Shown piece after piece: positions 16,306 to 25,949 of a stretch of DNA of 37,875 bases; position 1 is the stretch's first letter, and the number at the start of each line of letters is the position of its first letter. A model generated the notes under the pieces. It did no database searches and was not told the origin of the DNA. It saw only the letters and a list, made by a program, of their open reading frames with translations. The DNA is taken from contig VAXP01000098.1 of the NCBI GenBank assembly GCA_005884125.1, positions 26,700 through 64,574 on the forward strand, read 5' to 3'. The position numbers were made by a program, and so were the translations under genes. Source of the DNA: Actinomycetota bacterium (GTDB lineage Bacteria; Actinomycetota; Acidimicrobiia; Acidimicrobiales; AC-35).

Positions 16306-17352
16306 TCAGCCCGAGGGCAGGATGACGACTCGACGGCGGGGCTCCTCGCCCTCCGAGGTGGTGGTCACACCGTCGATGGTGTTGATGAGATCGTGGACGA
16401 TCTTGCGGTCGGCGGGCTGCATAGGCTCGAGCACCCGCCGGGTCGCCGTCGACAGAACCTCTTCCGCCACTTCCTGGGCGAAACGCTCCAGGGCCGCCTT
16501 GCGCTTCTCCCGATAGCCTGCCACGTCGACAAGCAGGCGTCCGTTGTGCCCGCCGGTCTGACGCTGGACGACGGTGCGGGTGAGCTCCTGGACTGCCTGG
16601 AGGGTGGCCCCCTTGGGGCCGATGAGGAGGCCCAGGTCCTCTCCCGTGATGGCGAGCTCGACCGTTTCCTCGTCCACCTGCCTTATCTGGACATCGCTCC
16701 CGCCGGCGTCGAATTGGTCGAGCAAGCCAACCAGGAACTGGCGGGCCACCTCTCCCTGCTCGTCGAGGGGTACGTCCTCGTTCATCGTCATGTCCTCCTC
16801 CCCTGCGGCCCGAGCAGCCTCGCCTCGGCCCCGGCCGGACCGGCCTGCCGAGGGCTCAAGGCGCTCTCCTCGCTCGTCGTCGGCTCTGCCCGCTCCCACA
16901 GCGGCGCCCCGGCCGGCCGCGCCGCCGGAGGCACCCGTGCGCCGGCCTCGGCTCCCTGATCGTCGACGGCCCGAGGTTTGGCCCTCGCCTCGGCCCGGCT
17001 CGTCACTGGCAACCGTGGCCCGTGGGGCCGCCGCTCTTCCGGTCGACAGGACCTCACCGTCATCCGCGTCCTGCCCGGACGACTCGTCCGCTGTGCTCCC
17101 GCCGGATGCTCTCGACCGGCCGCCACGTGAACCCTCGCCCCGGGCCCGACCGCGCCGACCCTCCTTGGCCCTGGGCCTGGTCGGGCGGACCCTCGCCCGC
17201 ACCCGCGCCTCGGCCCTGAGGCGCCCGAAGAGCCCGCTCTTGGGTTCGGCCAGGATCTCGAACTCGGCATCGTGCTCGTCCACTCCCAGCTGATCAAGCG
17301 CGGCGTCCTTCGCCTCGGCGACCGTGCGGCCCGTAGTCTCGACCCACTCCAT
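16306..17352 (-). CDS. khpB: RNA-binding protein KhpB/Jag with RG-rich linker
   Basis: Three domains are visible. Jag_N covers residues 1-50 (MEWVETTGRTVAEAKDAALDQLG...EPKSGLFGRLRAEARVR). A KH domain covers about 200-275, with the GPKG-type loop LLIGPKGATLQAVQELTR. An R3H domain is near 290-335, with the R-x3-H core DRKIVHDLINT. Between Jag_N and KH lies about 140 residues of Arg/Gly/Ser/Ala-rich, presumably disordered sequence (EGRRGRARGEGSRGGRSRASGG and later), longer than usual and itself a likely RNA-contacting region. KhpB binds RNA, often with KhpA, and affects cell division and envelope genes in firmicutes. Its place after yidC is standard. ATG 17352 gives the conserved Jag_N start. 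Confidence 0.95.
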   Translation of the reverse strand: MEWVETTGRTVAEAKDAALDQLGVDEHDAEFEILAEPKSGLFGRLRAEARVRARVRPTRPRAKEGRRGRARGEGSRGGRSRASGGSTADESSGQDADDGEVLSTGRAAAPRATVASDEPGRGEGQTSGRRRSGSRGRRTGASGGAAGRGAAVGAGRADDERGERLEPSAGRSGRGRGEAARAAGEEDMTMNEDVPLDEQGEVARQFLVGLLDQFDAGGSDVQIRQVDEETVELAITGEDLGLLIGPKGATLQAVQELTRTVVQRQTGGHNGRLLVDVAGYREKRKAALERFAQEVAEEVLSTATRRVLEPMQPADRKIVHDLINTIDGVTTTSEGEEPRRRVVILPSG

Positions 17353-17375
17353 GGCTCAGTGATCCTTGCGGGGGC

Positions 17376-18407
17376 TCAGCGTCCCCTCTTGGAACGACGC
17401 CTCCCGGATCTACCCCTGCCCCGGGCGCCATCTCGCGAACCATTACCCGTAGGTGGCGTCCCCGGGCCGCGACCGGCGCCGTTGCCGCCGCCGGAGCGCG
17501 GAGACGCGCCGGTGGTGTCACCGGTCCCAGTCGAGCGCGGTGGCGCGCCGCTGTCGCCGGCACCGCCTCCAGCCCGTGGCCCTCGACCGGAGTCTTGACT
17601 GGGGCGTTTGGGCGGCGCCGGCCTGGGTTGCTTGGTCATCCCGGCGGTGGCCGCCAGGGCAGGATCCAATCGGTACATGAGGTCCTGCTGGGCGATGCGG
17701 AAGAGGGTGGAGACCAGGAAGTAGACGTTGAGGCCGGCGGAGAAGATGAAGGCCCAGACACCGAACAGCAGCGGCATGATCTTGGTCATCATCTGGGCCT
17801 GAGGGTTGGCCTGCGCCGTCTGCGGGTTGCGGCCCGTCATCTGCCGCTGGTTGTACCACTGCGTGACGAATACCAAGACGGCAATGACTAGAAATGGTAA
17901 TGCCGTCGCCACCCCGTGCTTGGACAGCGCCTTGCTGGCAGAGTCTTCTAGGTTGATGCCGAAGGCCCGCATGTGGTGCTGGTGGACCAGGCTCTTGTAG
18001 AGCTTGCTGGCGTGGGAGATGTACTTCGGGTCGAACCCCGCCGCTGATCCCTTGGGCGCGTGGGTGAGGCCCCGGAGGACGGCGAACATGATGAAGAACA
18101 CCGGGAGCTGGAGGAAGGTCGGCAGGCAGGACGTGACCGGGTTGACCTGGTGCTCCCGGTACAGCGCCATGGTCTCCTCGTTGAGCTTCTGGCGATCGTT
18201 CTTGTGCTTCTGCTGCAGCTTCTTGATCTCGGGCTGCAGCGCCTGCATGGAGATCATCGACCGGGTGCTCTTCCACGTCAGAGGAGCGAGGACGACCATG
18301 ACCGTGATGGTGAGCAGGGAGATGGCCACCGTGTAGTTGGGGATCAGCCCGTAATAGAAGGCGATCAGACCGGCCAGGCCCTTGAAGAGCGCGTCAAACG
18401 GGTTCAT
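17376..18407 (-). CDS. yidC: YidC/Oxa1-type membrane protein insertase with basic C-terminal tail
   Basis: The protein inserts and folds inner-membrane proteins, alone or with SecYEG. It is the short form without a large periplasmic P1 domain. It starts directly with a helix (LAGLIAFYYGLIP), then TVAISLLTITVMVVLAPLTWKSTRSMISMQALQPEIKKLQQKHKNDRQKLNEETMALYREHQVNPVTSCLPTFLQLPVFF, including the coiled cytoplasmic hairpin. Further helices follow (ALPFLVIAVLVFVTQWY, MPLLFGVWAFIFSAGLNVYFLVSTLF). After TM5 comes an 80-residue tail rich in Gly, Arg, Pro and Ser, ending GRSGRRRSKRGR, suited to ribosome contact. It lies between yidD and khpB on the same strand. Confidence 0.97.
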   Translation of the reverse strand: MNPFDALFKGLAGLIAFYYGLIPNYTVAISLLTITVMVVLAPLTWKSTRSMISMQALQPEIKKLQQKHKNDRQKLNEETMALYREHQVNPVTSCLPTFLQLPVFFIMFAVLRGLTHAPKGSAAGFDPKYISHASKLYKSLVHQHHMRAFGINLEDSASKALSKHGVATALPFLVIAVLVFVTQWYNQRQMTGRNPQTAQANPQAQMMTKIMPLLFGVWAFIFSAGLNVYFLVSTLFRIAQQDLMYRLDPALAATAGMTKQPRPAPPKRPSQDSGRGPRAGGGAGDSGAPPRSTGTGDTTGASPRSGGGNGAGRGPGTPPTGNGSRDGARGRGRSGRRRSKRGR

Positions 18408-18416
18408 GCAGGATCC

Positions 18417-18701
18417 TCACTCGGGGACGGGGTCGGCCCCGAAGGGGCCCCAGGGGTGGCAACGGGCCAGGCGGCGGGCGGCGAGCCAGCTGCCTCGGGC
18501 CGCGCCGTGACGCTCGATGGCTTCTATGGCATAGGCGGAGCAGGTGGGCCAGTAGCGGCAGGGCGAGGGCCGTTGGCCCCTCAACAACTGGTAGGCCCGC
18601 ACCGCCGTCACCAGGACTCGGGCCACCGGGCCGGGGCGGGCGGGGCCTTCCGGGGCGACGGCTGGCCGGGCGGGCGCGGGGGAAGGCGGCGAGTCGATCA
18701 C
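18417..18701 (-). CDS. yidD: Membrane protein insertion efficiency factor YidD
   Basis: The YidD signature [49 protein letters not shown] is complete, with the three conserved cysteines and the closing [16 protein letters not shown] 18701 overlaps the rnpA stop by four bases (GTGA), the same kind of junction seen elsewhere in this window, and gives 94 residues with a Pro/Ala-rich lead of about 20. A later GTG nearer the amphipathic first helix is possible. YidD helps YidC-dependent insertion; it sits ten bases before yidC. Confidence 0.95.
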   Translation of the reverse strand: MIDSPPSPAPARPAVAPEGPARPGPVARVLVTAVRAYQLLRGQRPSPCRYWPTCSAYAIEAIERHGAARGSWLAARRLARCHPWGPFGADPVPE

Positions 18702-19240
18702 TGCCGTTGCCTGTCCGGCAGTCGTGCCACCGCCTCCAACGCCTCCCACAGGGTTTCCCTCAACTCTCCGAACGGAAGCCGGGCCGCCTCCGGGCCGGCG
18801 CCGACGAGGTAGGCACCGGACCGCAAGGCACCGGCGGTGGCCACGACGGCACGTAGGCGACGCCGCAATCGATTGCGGGCGACCGCCGTCCCGGCCCGCC
18901 GCCCGACTGCGTAGGCGAACCGCGGCGGCGTACCGGAATCTCCGCTCAGGAAGGTTACCGTGATCGGTCCCCGGCGTAGGTATCGACCGCTGACGCGCAG
19001 TGCCTCGAACGTCCTGCGGTCGCGGATGCGCCAGATGCGGCGTCTCCCGGCGATCCCGGTCTGCTGGGGCGAGGCGTCGGCCGGGCCGCCTCGGTGGTTG
19101 CTCAGCCCGCCAGGCGGTGGCGGCCCTTGCGCCGGCGCGCCTGGAGAATGGCTCGGCCCGCCCGTGTCGACATGCGATGGCGGAAGCCATGGTTCTTCGC
19201 CCGCTTGCGCGTGTTGGGTTGGAAGGTGCGCTTCACTCAT
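18698..19240 (-). CDS. rnpA: RNase P protein component; frame overlaps all of rpmH
   Basis: RnpA helps the RNase P RNA cut tRNA precursors. The core is [28 protein letters not shown]...[27 protein letters not shown], with the R-N-R-x-K/R-R signature, and lies in 18700-19045. No ATG, GTG or TTG is found in frame between this core and the rpmH end. The only canonical start is ATG 19240, four bases before the rpmH start, and it gives 180 residues with a 65-residue Pro/Gly/Ser-rich extension encoded across rpmH in another frame. Thermus rnpA is known for exactly such an overlap. The alternative is CTG 19105, which overlaps the rpmH TGA as CTGA and would give 135 residues. ATG 19240 is only two bases from the strong ribosome-binding sequence, which argues for caution. 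Confidence 0.85.
   Translation of the reverse strand: MSEAHLPTQHAQAGEEPWLPPSHVDTGGPSHSPGAPAQGPPPPGGLSNHRGGPADASPQQTGIAGRRRIWRIRDRRTFEALRVSGRYLRRGPITVTFLSGDSGTPPRFAYAVGRRAGTAVARNRLRRRLRAVVATAGALRSGAYLVGAGPEAARLPFGELRETLWEALEAVARLPDRQRQ
19102..19236 (-). CDS. rpmH: 50S ribosomal protein L34
   Basis: The 44-residue product begins [20 protein letters not shown] and continues [24 protein letters not shown], the complete L34 sequence. GTG 19236 has GAGGAGG six bases upstream (19243-19249), an ideal spacing. L34 is part of the large ribosomal subunit and lies in its standard place before rnpA. It is wholly contained, in a different frame, in the only rnpA frame with a canonical start. Confidence 0.97.
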   Translation of the reverse strand: MKRTFQPNTRKRAKNHGFRHRMSTRAGRAILQARRRKGRHRLAG

Positions 19241-19242
19241 CG

Positions 19243-19249
19243 CCTCCTC
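19243..19249 (-). promoter_or_regulatory. Shine-Dalgarno sequence serving rpmH and possibly rnpA
   Basis: The minus strand reads GAGGAGG. It is six bases from the rpmH GTG and two bases from the ATG opening the overlapping rnpA frame. The spacing favours rpmH; use by rnpA would be inefficient. Confidence 0.75.
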
Positions 19250-19529
19250 GGCCCCTCTCCTGGGGGCCGGCAGCGCGAACGCAGGCCGGCGCCGGCCGGT
19301 CCGCTCCAGGCTAGAGGGAGGGTGTCGGGCACGCCACTCCGGCGCGGGTGGAGCGCGACGGTGACCTTGGTCACGTCCAAGCGGTCATCTTGTCCTCGTT
19401 GGCCCAGGTGAGGACGTTTTCCACGACACCTAGTGCGCCTCCGCACCCTCGGTGGTACGGTCGCCGTCCCACGTCGGCAGGACGTTCGAGGAATCAGTCC
19501 GTTGCCCTTCTTCCCCAGGGCCGGCGCAG

Positions 19530-19539
19530 TTGTGGACAA
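19530..19539 (+). promoter_or_regulatory. DnaA box TTGTGGACAA
   Basis: The reverse strand holds TTGTCCACA, the DnaA box form usual in high-GC actinobacteria. It lies about 93 bases before the dnaA start. Confidence 0.7.
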
Positions 19540-19570
19540 CCCACGTCTGATCGGAAGGCAGCCGGAGGCG

Positions 19571-19604
19571 GTGATCCACAGACTGTGGATCACCGTGTGG
19601 ACAC
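19571..19604. promoter_or_regulatory. Three DnaA boxes, two in a perfect 23-bp palindrome
   Basis: GTGATCCACAG and CTGTGGATCAC face each other across one A (19571-19593), giving two boxes TGATCCACA/TGTGGATCA in inverted order with 3 bp between them. A third box TGTGGACAC follows at 19596-19604. A further TGTGGATTC lies inside dnaA at 19651-19659. This suits autoregulation of dnaA by its product. Confidence 0.75.
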
Positions 19605-19631
19605 AGCCTGGATGGGGAGGCAGATGCGCTG

Positions 19632-21029
19632 GTGACGGAGGCGGAACGTCTGTGGATTCTCTGTTCCCAGGCCCTGCGCAGCCAAGTGGCCGAAGCCACC
19701 TGGAAGACATGGTTCGAAGCCATCAGCCCGCTGAGGGTGGATGACGACGCCCTGGTGCTGGGCGTGCCGTCCTCGCTTGCAAAAGAGCGCATCGACGGTC
19801 GCTATCTGCCCCTCGTGCAGGACGCTCTGACCGGGGCGGCAGGCTCCCACCTCGACGTCCACATCGAGGTCCAACCGGCAACGGTGCAGGTGAGCGACCC
19901 CGACGGCCACCCTGCCGGCCTCCTCGGCGGAGCCAGCTGGACCGAATCGGCGTCTCCGCGGTCCACCCGCGCGCCCGAGGCGGCCGTCTCCGTACTCGAC
20001 GAGGCCCCGCTGAACTTCCGCTACACGTTCGACGCCTTCGTCACCGGAGCCTCCAACCGCTTCGCCCACGCCGCGGCCCTGTCGGTGGCGGAGACCCCGG
20101 CCAAGTCCTACAACCCGCTGTTCATCCACGGCCGGGCTGGGCTGGGCAAGACCCACCTCCTGCACGCCATCGGCAACTACGTGCGAGAGAACTTTCCTGC
20201 TCGCCACGTGCGGTACGTCTCCACCGAGACGTTCATGAACGAGTTCGTGGACGCCATACGCACCAACGCCACCACCGCCTTCAAGCGGCGCTATCGGGAG
20301 TGCGACGTGCTCCTCATCGACGACATCCAGTTCATGGAGAACAAGGAGGGTCTGCAGGAGGAGTTCTTCCACACCTTCAACTCCCTCTACGGCGCCTCCA
20401 AGCAGATCGTCATCACCTCGGACCGGCCCCCCAAATCGATCGCCACCCTGGAGGATCGCCTCCGGAGTCGCTTCCTGTCGGGACTCATCACCGACGTCCA
20501 GCCCCCCGAGCTCGAGACCCGCCTCGCCATCCTGCGCAAGAAGGCCGAGGGTGAGCGCACCACCGTGCCCGACGAGGTGCTGGAGTTCATCGCCACCCAC
20601 GTGAAGGACAACATCCGCGAGCTGGAGGGCGCCCTCATCCGCGTGTGTGCTTACGCCAGCCTCAACGTCGAGCCCCTGACCATCGAGCTGGCCGAGCAGG
20701 TCCTGTCCGACCTGGTGGTCAACAACGCCCCCAGGGTCGTCACACCCCAGCGCATACTCGAGGCCACAGCCAAGATGTTCGGCTTCAGCATCGAGGAGCT
20801 GTGCGGGACAAGCCGGCGCCGGCCGCTGGTGGCGGCCCGCCAGGTGGGCATGTACGTCTTCCGGGAATTGACGGATTTCAGCTATCCGGCCATCGCACGG
20901 GAGTTCGGAGGCCGGGACCACACCACGGTGATTCACGCCGTGGAGAAGATCTCCGCCCTCATGAAGGAGCGACGCCAGATATACGACCAGGTCACCGAGC
21001 TCACCCACATGATCAAAAGCGGTGACTGA
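19632..21029 (+). CDS. dnaA: Chromosomal replication initiator DnaA
   Basis: DnaA-ATP binds DnaA boxes at oriC and opens the DNA. Domain I is residues 1-85 ([28 protein letters not shown]). A short Pro/Ser/Ala linker is followed by the AAA+ domain from [23 protein letters not shown], with Walker A GRAGLGKT (167-174), Walker [10 protein letters not shown], sensor ITSDRPP and the arginine-finger region LEDRLRSRF. The DNA-binding domain IV ends with the signature [16 protein letters not shown]. At 465 residues with a short domain II the length is normal. GTG 19632 is used because domain I starts directly after it. DnaA boxes upstream suggest autoregulation. Confidence 0.98.
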   Translation: MTEAERLWILCSQALRSQVAEATWKTWFEAISPLRVDDDALVLGVPSSLAKERIDGRYLPLVQDALTGAAGSHLDVHIEVQPATVQVSDPDGHPAGLLGGASWTESASPRSTRAPEAAVSVLDEAPLNFRYTFDAFVTGASNRFAHAAALSVAETPAKSYNPLFIHGRAGLGKTHLLHAIGNYVRENFPARHVRYVSTETFMNEFVDAIRTNATTAFKRRYRECDVLLIDDIQFMENKEGLQEEFFHTFNSLYGASKQIVITSDRPPKSIATLEDRLRSRFLSGLITDVQPPELETRLAILRKKAEGERTTVPDEVLEFIATHVKDNIRELEGALIRVCAYASLNVEPLTIELAEQVLSDLVVNNAPRVVTPQRILEATAKMFGFSIEELCGTSRRRPLVAARQVGMYVFRELTDFSYPAIAREFGGRDHTTVIHAVEKISALMKERRQIYDQVTELTHMIKSGD

Positions 21030-21272
21030 CCGGTGGGACGGCATGGGACAAGCTGTGGGCACAGGAGGGTTTCGAGGTGGATGGCGGGACCTCTTCCACC
21101 GCGGCGGGCACGCGGCTCCCCTCTGTCACGCCCGCCCTGTGCGATCCTGGATTACAAGACAGAATATTTTTTTGTGTTCTAACCAGCCATGATGCCGGCG
21201 CGTCCACAATCCACAGCGCCTACTACCGTCTCTGAAAGACATACCTATCAAGAAGAAGAGGAGCGACCGACG
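21030..21272. other. oriC: Candidate oriC in the dnaA-dnaN spacer
   Basis: The 243-base spacer has an AT-rich run at 21151-21182 (ATTACAAGACAGAATATTT and onward, with seven T in a row), exceptional in this GC-rich window and suited to unwinding. DnaA-like boxes flank it: CGTCCACAA (21201-21209) overlapping CAATCCACA (21207-21215) to the right, and a weaker CTGTGGGCA near 21053 to the left. Actinobacterial origins usually lie between dnaA and dnaN. The gene strands diverge around dnaA, as expected at an origin. A ribosome-binding sequence for dnaN, AGAAGAAGAGGAG, lies at 21251-21263. Confidence 0.75.
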
Positions 21273-22370
21273 GTGAAGTTCCGCTGCGAGCGTGACGTCT
21301 TGGTGGAGGCGCTCGGAACAGCCGGAAGAGCCGTGGCCAATCGGGGCGGCGCCCTCCCGGCTCTCTCCGGGATCCGCCTCGAGGTGACGGGAGACGTGCT
21401 CCACCTGGCGGGAAGCGATCTCGACCTGACCATTCAGGCCGAGACACCCGTGGCCGGCCTGGTGGACGGCGTGGTCGTGGTGCCGGCCAGACTCGGGATC
21501 GAGATAGTGCGCTCCCTGGACCCCGGCGCGGTCACGGTGGAGGGCGATGACGACGAGGTCCGCATCGCCTCGGGCCGGTCCCACTTCGTGGTGCGCACCC
21601 TCCCCGTGGGGGACTTTCCTCGCCTTCCCGCTCCCGCCGGCGAGGCCGTCAGCCTCCAGGCCAGCGAGTTTGCCGAGGCTCTGCGCCAGGTGGTGAGGGC
21701 GGCGTCGACCGACGACGCCAGGCCCATGCTCACCGGCGTGCTGCTGGCAGCCGAGGAGGGTGGGCTTCGGCTGGTGGCCACGGACTCGTACCGGCTGGCG
21801 GTTCGGGACCTGCCCGGCGCCACCGTGCTGCGGGAGGGCCAGCGGGTCCTGGTCCCGGCCAAGGCTCTGGCCGAGCTCCAGCGCCTCCTGGCCGGCGCCG
21901 AGCAGGTGGTTCTCCGTCTGGCCGACCACGACGCCGCCTTCGAGCTCGGTCCCGTCCGCCTGACCACCCGGCTCATCGAGAGCGAGTTCCCCAACTACCG
22001 CCAGCTCATCCCCGCCAGCTATCCCAACCGGCTCAGGGTGGGCCGGGAAGCCCTTCTCGACGCCGTGCGCCGGGTGAAGCTCCTGGTCAGGGACAACACC
22101 ACGCCGGTGAGAATCACACTCCGGGCCGAGGGCATCGAGCTCACCGTGGTGACCCAGGAGGTCGGGCAGGCGACCGAGGACGTGGATGCCAAGTATGAGG
22201 GAAGCGAGATGACGGTGGCCTTCAACCCCGCGTACCTCATCGACGGCATCGAAGCCATCACCGGCGACGAGGTGCTGCTCGAGACCCTCGACGCCCTCAA
22301 GCCGGCCACCATCCGAGCCACCGATGCCTCCGAGTACCTCTACCTGCTGATGCCCGTGCGGGTGTCGTGA
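21273..22370 (+). CDS. dnaN: DNA polymerase III beta sliding clamp
   Basis: The beta clamp holds the polymerase on DNA as a ring-shaped dimer. The 365-residue product has the three-fold clamp build: VKFRCERDVLVEALGTAGRAVANRGGALPALSGIRLEV, the middle domain with ARPMLTGVLLAAEEGGLRLVATDSYRLAVRDL, and the last with ESEFPNYRQLIP...GSEMTVAFNPAYLIDGIEAI and the C-terminal LYLLMPVRVS that forms part of the peptide-binding pocket. GTG 21273 is preferred over an ATG at 21189 because of the purine-rich ribosome-binding sequence just upstream and because the clamp fold begins at VKF. It is followed by recF after 18 bases. Confidence 0.98.
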   Translation: MKFRCERDVLVEALGTAGRAVANRGGALPALSGIRLEVTGDVLHLAGSDLDLTIQAETPVAGLVDGVVVVPARLGIEIVRSLDPGAVTVEGDDDEVRIASGRSHFVVRTLPVGDFPRLPAPAGEAVSLQASEFAEALRQVVRAASTDDARPMLTGVLLAAEEGGLRLVATDSYRLAVRDLPGATVLREGQRVLVPAKALAELQRLLAGAEQVVLRLADHDAAFELGPVRLTTRLIESEFPNYRQLIPASYPNRLRVGREALLDAVRRVKLLVRDNTTPVRITLRAEGIELTVVTQEVGQATEDVDAKYEGSEMTVAFNPAYLIDGIEAITGDEVLLETLDALKPATIRATDASEYLYLLMPVRVS

Positions 22371-22388
22371 CCGGCCGGGAGCCGGGCT

Positions 22389-23465
22389 GTGCGGCTCACC
22401 AACCTGTGGCTGCGCGACTTCCGTAACTACAACGAGCTGGAGCTGGAGCTGGCTCCCGCCGGCCTCACGCTGGTGCTCGGTGACAACGGGGAGGGAAAGA
22501 CAAACCTTCTCGAGGCCATCGGCTACCTGGCCACTCTGTCATCCTTCCGGCGGGCGCCCCGGGAGGCCCTTGTACGACACGGGGCTGACAGCGCCGTCAT
22601 TCGTGGTCAGGGCGATGAGTCGGGCCGGCGCCTGTTGATCGAGGCCGAGCTCAACCGCGTCGGGCGCGATCGTGTGCTTCTGAACCGTTCGCCGCTGAAG
22701 CAAGGGCGCGACCTGCTGGGCATCTTGCGGGTGACGGTGTTCGCCCCCGACGACCTGGATCTGGTGAAGGGTGCTCCGGCTGGGCGGCGCCGGTATCTGG
22801 ACGACGTGCTCGTCTCCCTTCACCCTCGCTACGAGTCTCTGCGCTCCGAGGTCGACCGCATCCTGCGCCAGCGCGGGGCCCTCTTGCGACAAGCGGGGGG
22901 GCGCCTCACCGCCGACGTGGTCTCCACCCTGGACGTGTGGGACCGGGCCCTGGTCGACAGAGGGGGGGAGCTCACCGCGGCACGCGAGGCGCTGGTGGGC
23001 CGGCTCGAGCCCGAGGTGGCCAAGGCCTACGACCAGCTGGCACCCGGTGAGGGCGAGGCGCGCCTTGCCTACCAGCGCTCGTGGGAGTCCGACCTGGGGG
23101 TGGCGCTGGCCGGGGCTCGGGCCCAGGATCTGCGCCAGGGGGCCACGACCCTGGGTCCGCACCGCGACGAGCTGGCCCTGACCATCGGGGACCTTCCGGC
23201 CCGCACCCACGCTTCACAGGGCGAGCAACGGTCGCTGGCGTTGGGCCTGCGACTGGCATCGCACGCCCTGGTCACGGGCGAGACGGCCACGGCCCCCGTC
23301 CTTCTCCTCGACGACGTGTTCTCCGAGCTCGATCCCCATCGCAGCCGGGCCCTCGTCGCCCATCTTCCTCGGGGCCAAGCCATCCTCACCAGCGCGGGAG
23401 AGCCGCCCCTGGGACTGCAACCGGCGCTGCGCATCCGGGTGCGTGCCGGCACGGTCGAAAGCTGA
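22389..23465 (+). CDS. recF: DNA replication and repair protein RecF
   Basis: RecF is an ABC-type ATPase that helps load RecA at gaps. It opens VRLTNLWLRDFRNYNELELELAPAGLTLVLGDNGEGKTNLLEAIGYLA, which includes Walker A GDNGEGKT. It later shows TTLGPHRDELALTIGD, the signature ASQGEQRSLALGLRLAS and Walker B APVLLLDDVFSELDPHRSRAL. At 358 residues the length is normal. The GTG at 22389 starts right before the conserved RLTNL. No gnd homologue separates it from dnaN, unlike in mycobacteria. Confidence 0.97.
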   Translation: MRLTNLWLRDFRNYNELELELAPAGLTLVLGDNGEGKTNLLEAIGYLATLSSFRRAPREALVRHGADSAVIRGQGDESGRRLLIEAELNRVGRDRVLLNRSPLKQGRDLLGILRVTVFAPDDLDLVKGAPAGRRRYLDDVLVSLHPRYESLRSEVDRILRQRGALLRQAGGRLTADVVSTLDVWDRALVDRGGELTAAREALVGRLEPEVAKAYDQLAPGEGEARLAYQRSWESDLGVALAGARAQDLRQGATTLGPHRDELALTIGDLPARTHASQGEQRSLALGLRLASHALVTGETATAPVLLLDDVFSELDPHRSRALVAHLPRGQAILTSAGEPPLGLQPALRIRVRAGTVES

Positions 23466-23472
23466 AGGTCCG

Positions 23473-23838
23473 ATGGGATCGTGGCGACCGGCTCCTGAGC
23501 CACACGACGACGATCCTCGCCGCCTCCGTGGCTCGCTCGACCGCGTGGCCCGCCAGTTGGGAGCGCCGGGGGCGGACACACTCGCGACGGTGTTCGTGCA
23601 CTGGGAGGAGGCGGTGGGCGCGAGCGTCGCTGCGCACGCGCAGCCCGTGTCTCTGGCCCGGGGAACGCTTGTCGTTGCCGCCGAGGACCCGGCGTGGGCC
23701 ACGCAGTTGCGCTACCTGACAACCGACATCCTCAGGCGCTTGGGCGAGCTCGTCGGAGGGCCGGTGGCCGAGCGCGTCGAGGTGCGCGTCGCCCGTCCCG
23801 GCGCACCCCCGAGAGGGCCCTCTCCGGGGGCTCTCTGA
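23473..23838 (+). CDS. dciA: DUF721 protein, DciA-like helicase loader
   Basis: The 121-residue product carries the DUF721 core: LATVFVHWEEAVGASVAAHAQPVSLARGTLVVAAEDPAWATQLRYLTTDILRRLGELVG. Many bacteria without DnaC or DnaI use DUF721/DciA proteins to load the replicative helicase DnaB, and actinobacteria keep this gene between recF and gyrB. ATG 23473 follows CTGAAGG and lies seven bases after the recF stop. The N-terminal 30 residues are acidic and Arg/Pro-rich and probably disordered. The loading role is family knowledge, not seen here. Confidence 0.88.
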   Translation: MGSWRPAPEPHDDDPRRLRGSLDRVARQLGAPGADTLATVFVHWEEAVGASVAAHAQPVSLARGTLVVAAEDPAWATQLRYLTTDILRRLGELVGGPVAERVEVRVARPGAPPRGPSPGAL

Positions 23839-23851
23839 GCCCTTCTCATGA

Positions 23852-25939
<2,088 letters not shown>

Positions 25940-25949
25940 GGTCGGAAGG

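Larger units (their letters stand above)
19250..19631. other. rpmH-dnaA divergent spacer with DnaA boxes
   Basis: No gene fits here. The rpmH side has a 6-bp-arm palindrome GTGACC-TT-GGTCAC (19361-19374) and a DnaA-like TTTTCCACG (19417-19425). The dnaA side has at least four DnaA boxes at 19530-19604, ending 27 bases before the dnaA start. This is the place for both divergent promoters; I cannot fix their -10 and -35 boxes. It may also form part of a bipartite origin. Confidence 0.7.

Noticed and set aside
18270-18285. TTCCACGTCAGAG inside yidC as parS
   Set aside because: Only the first half fits and the position is fixed by conserved yidC codons.
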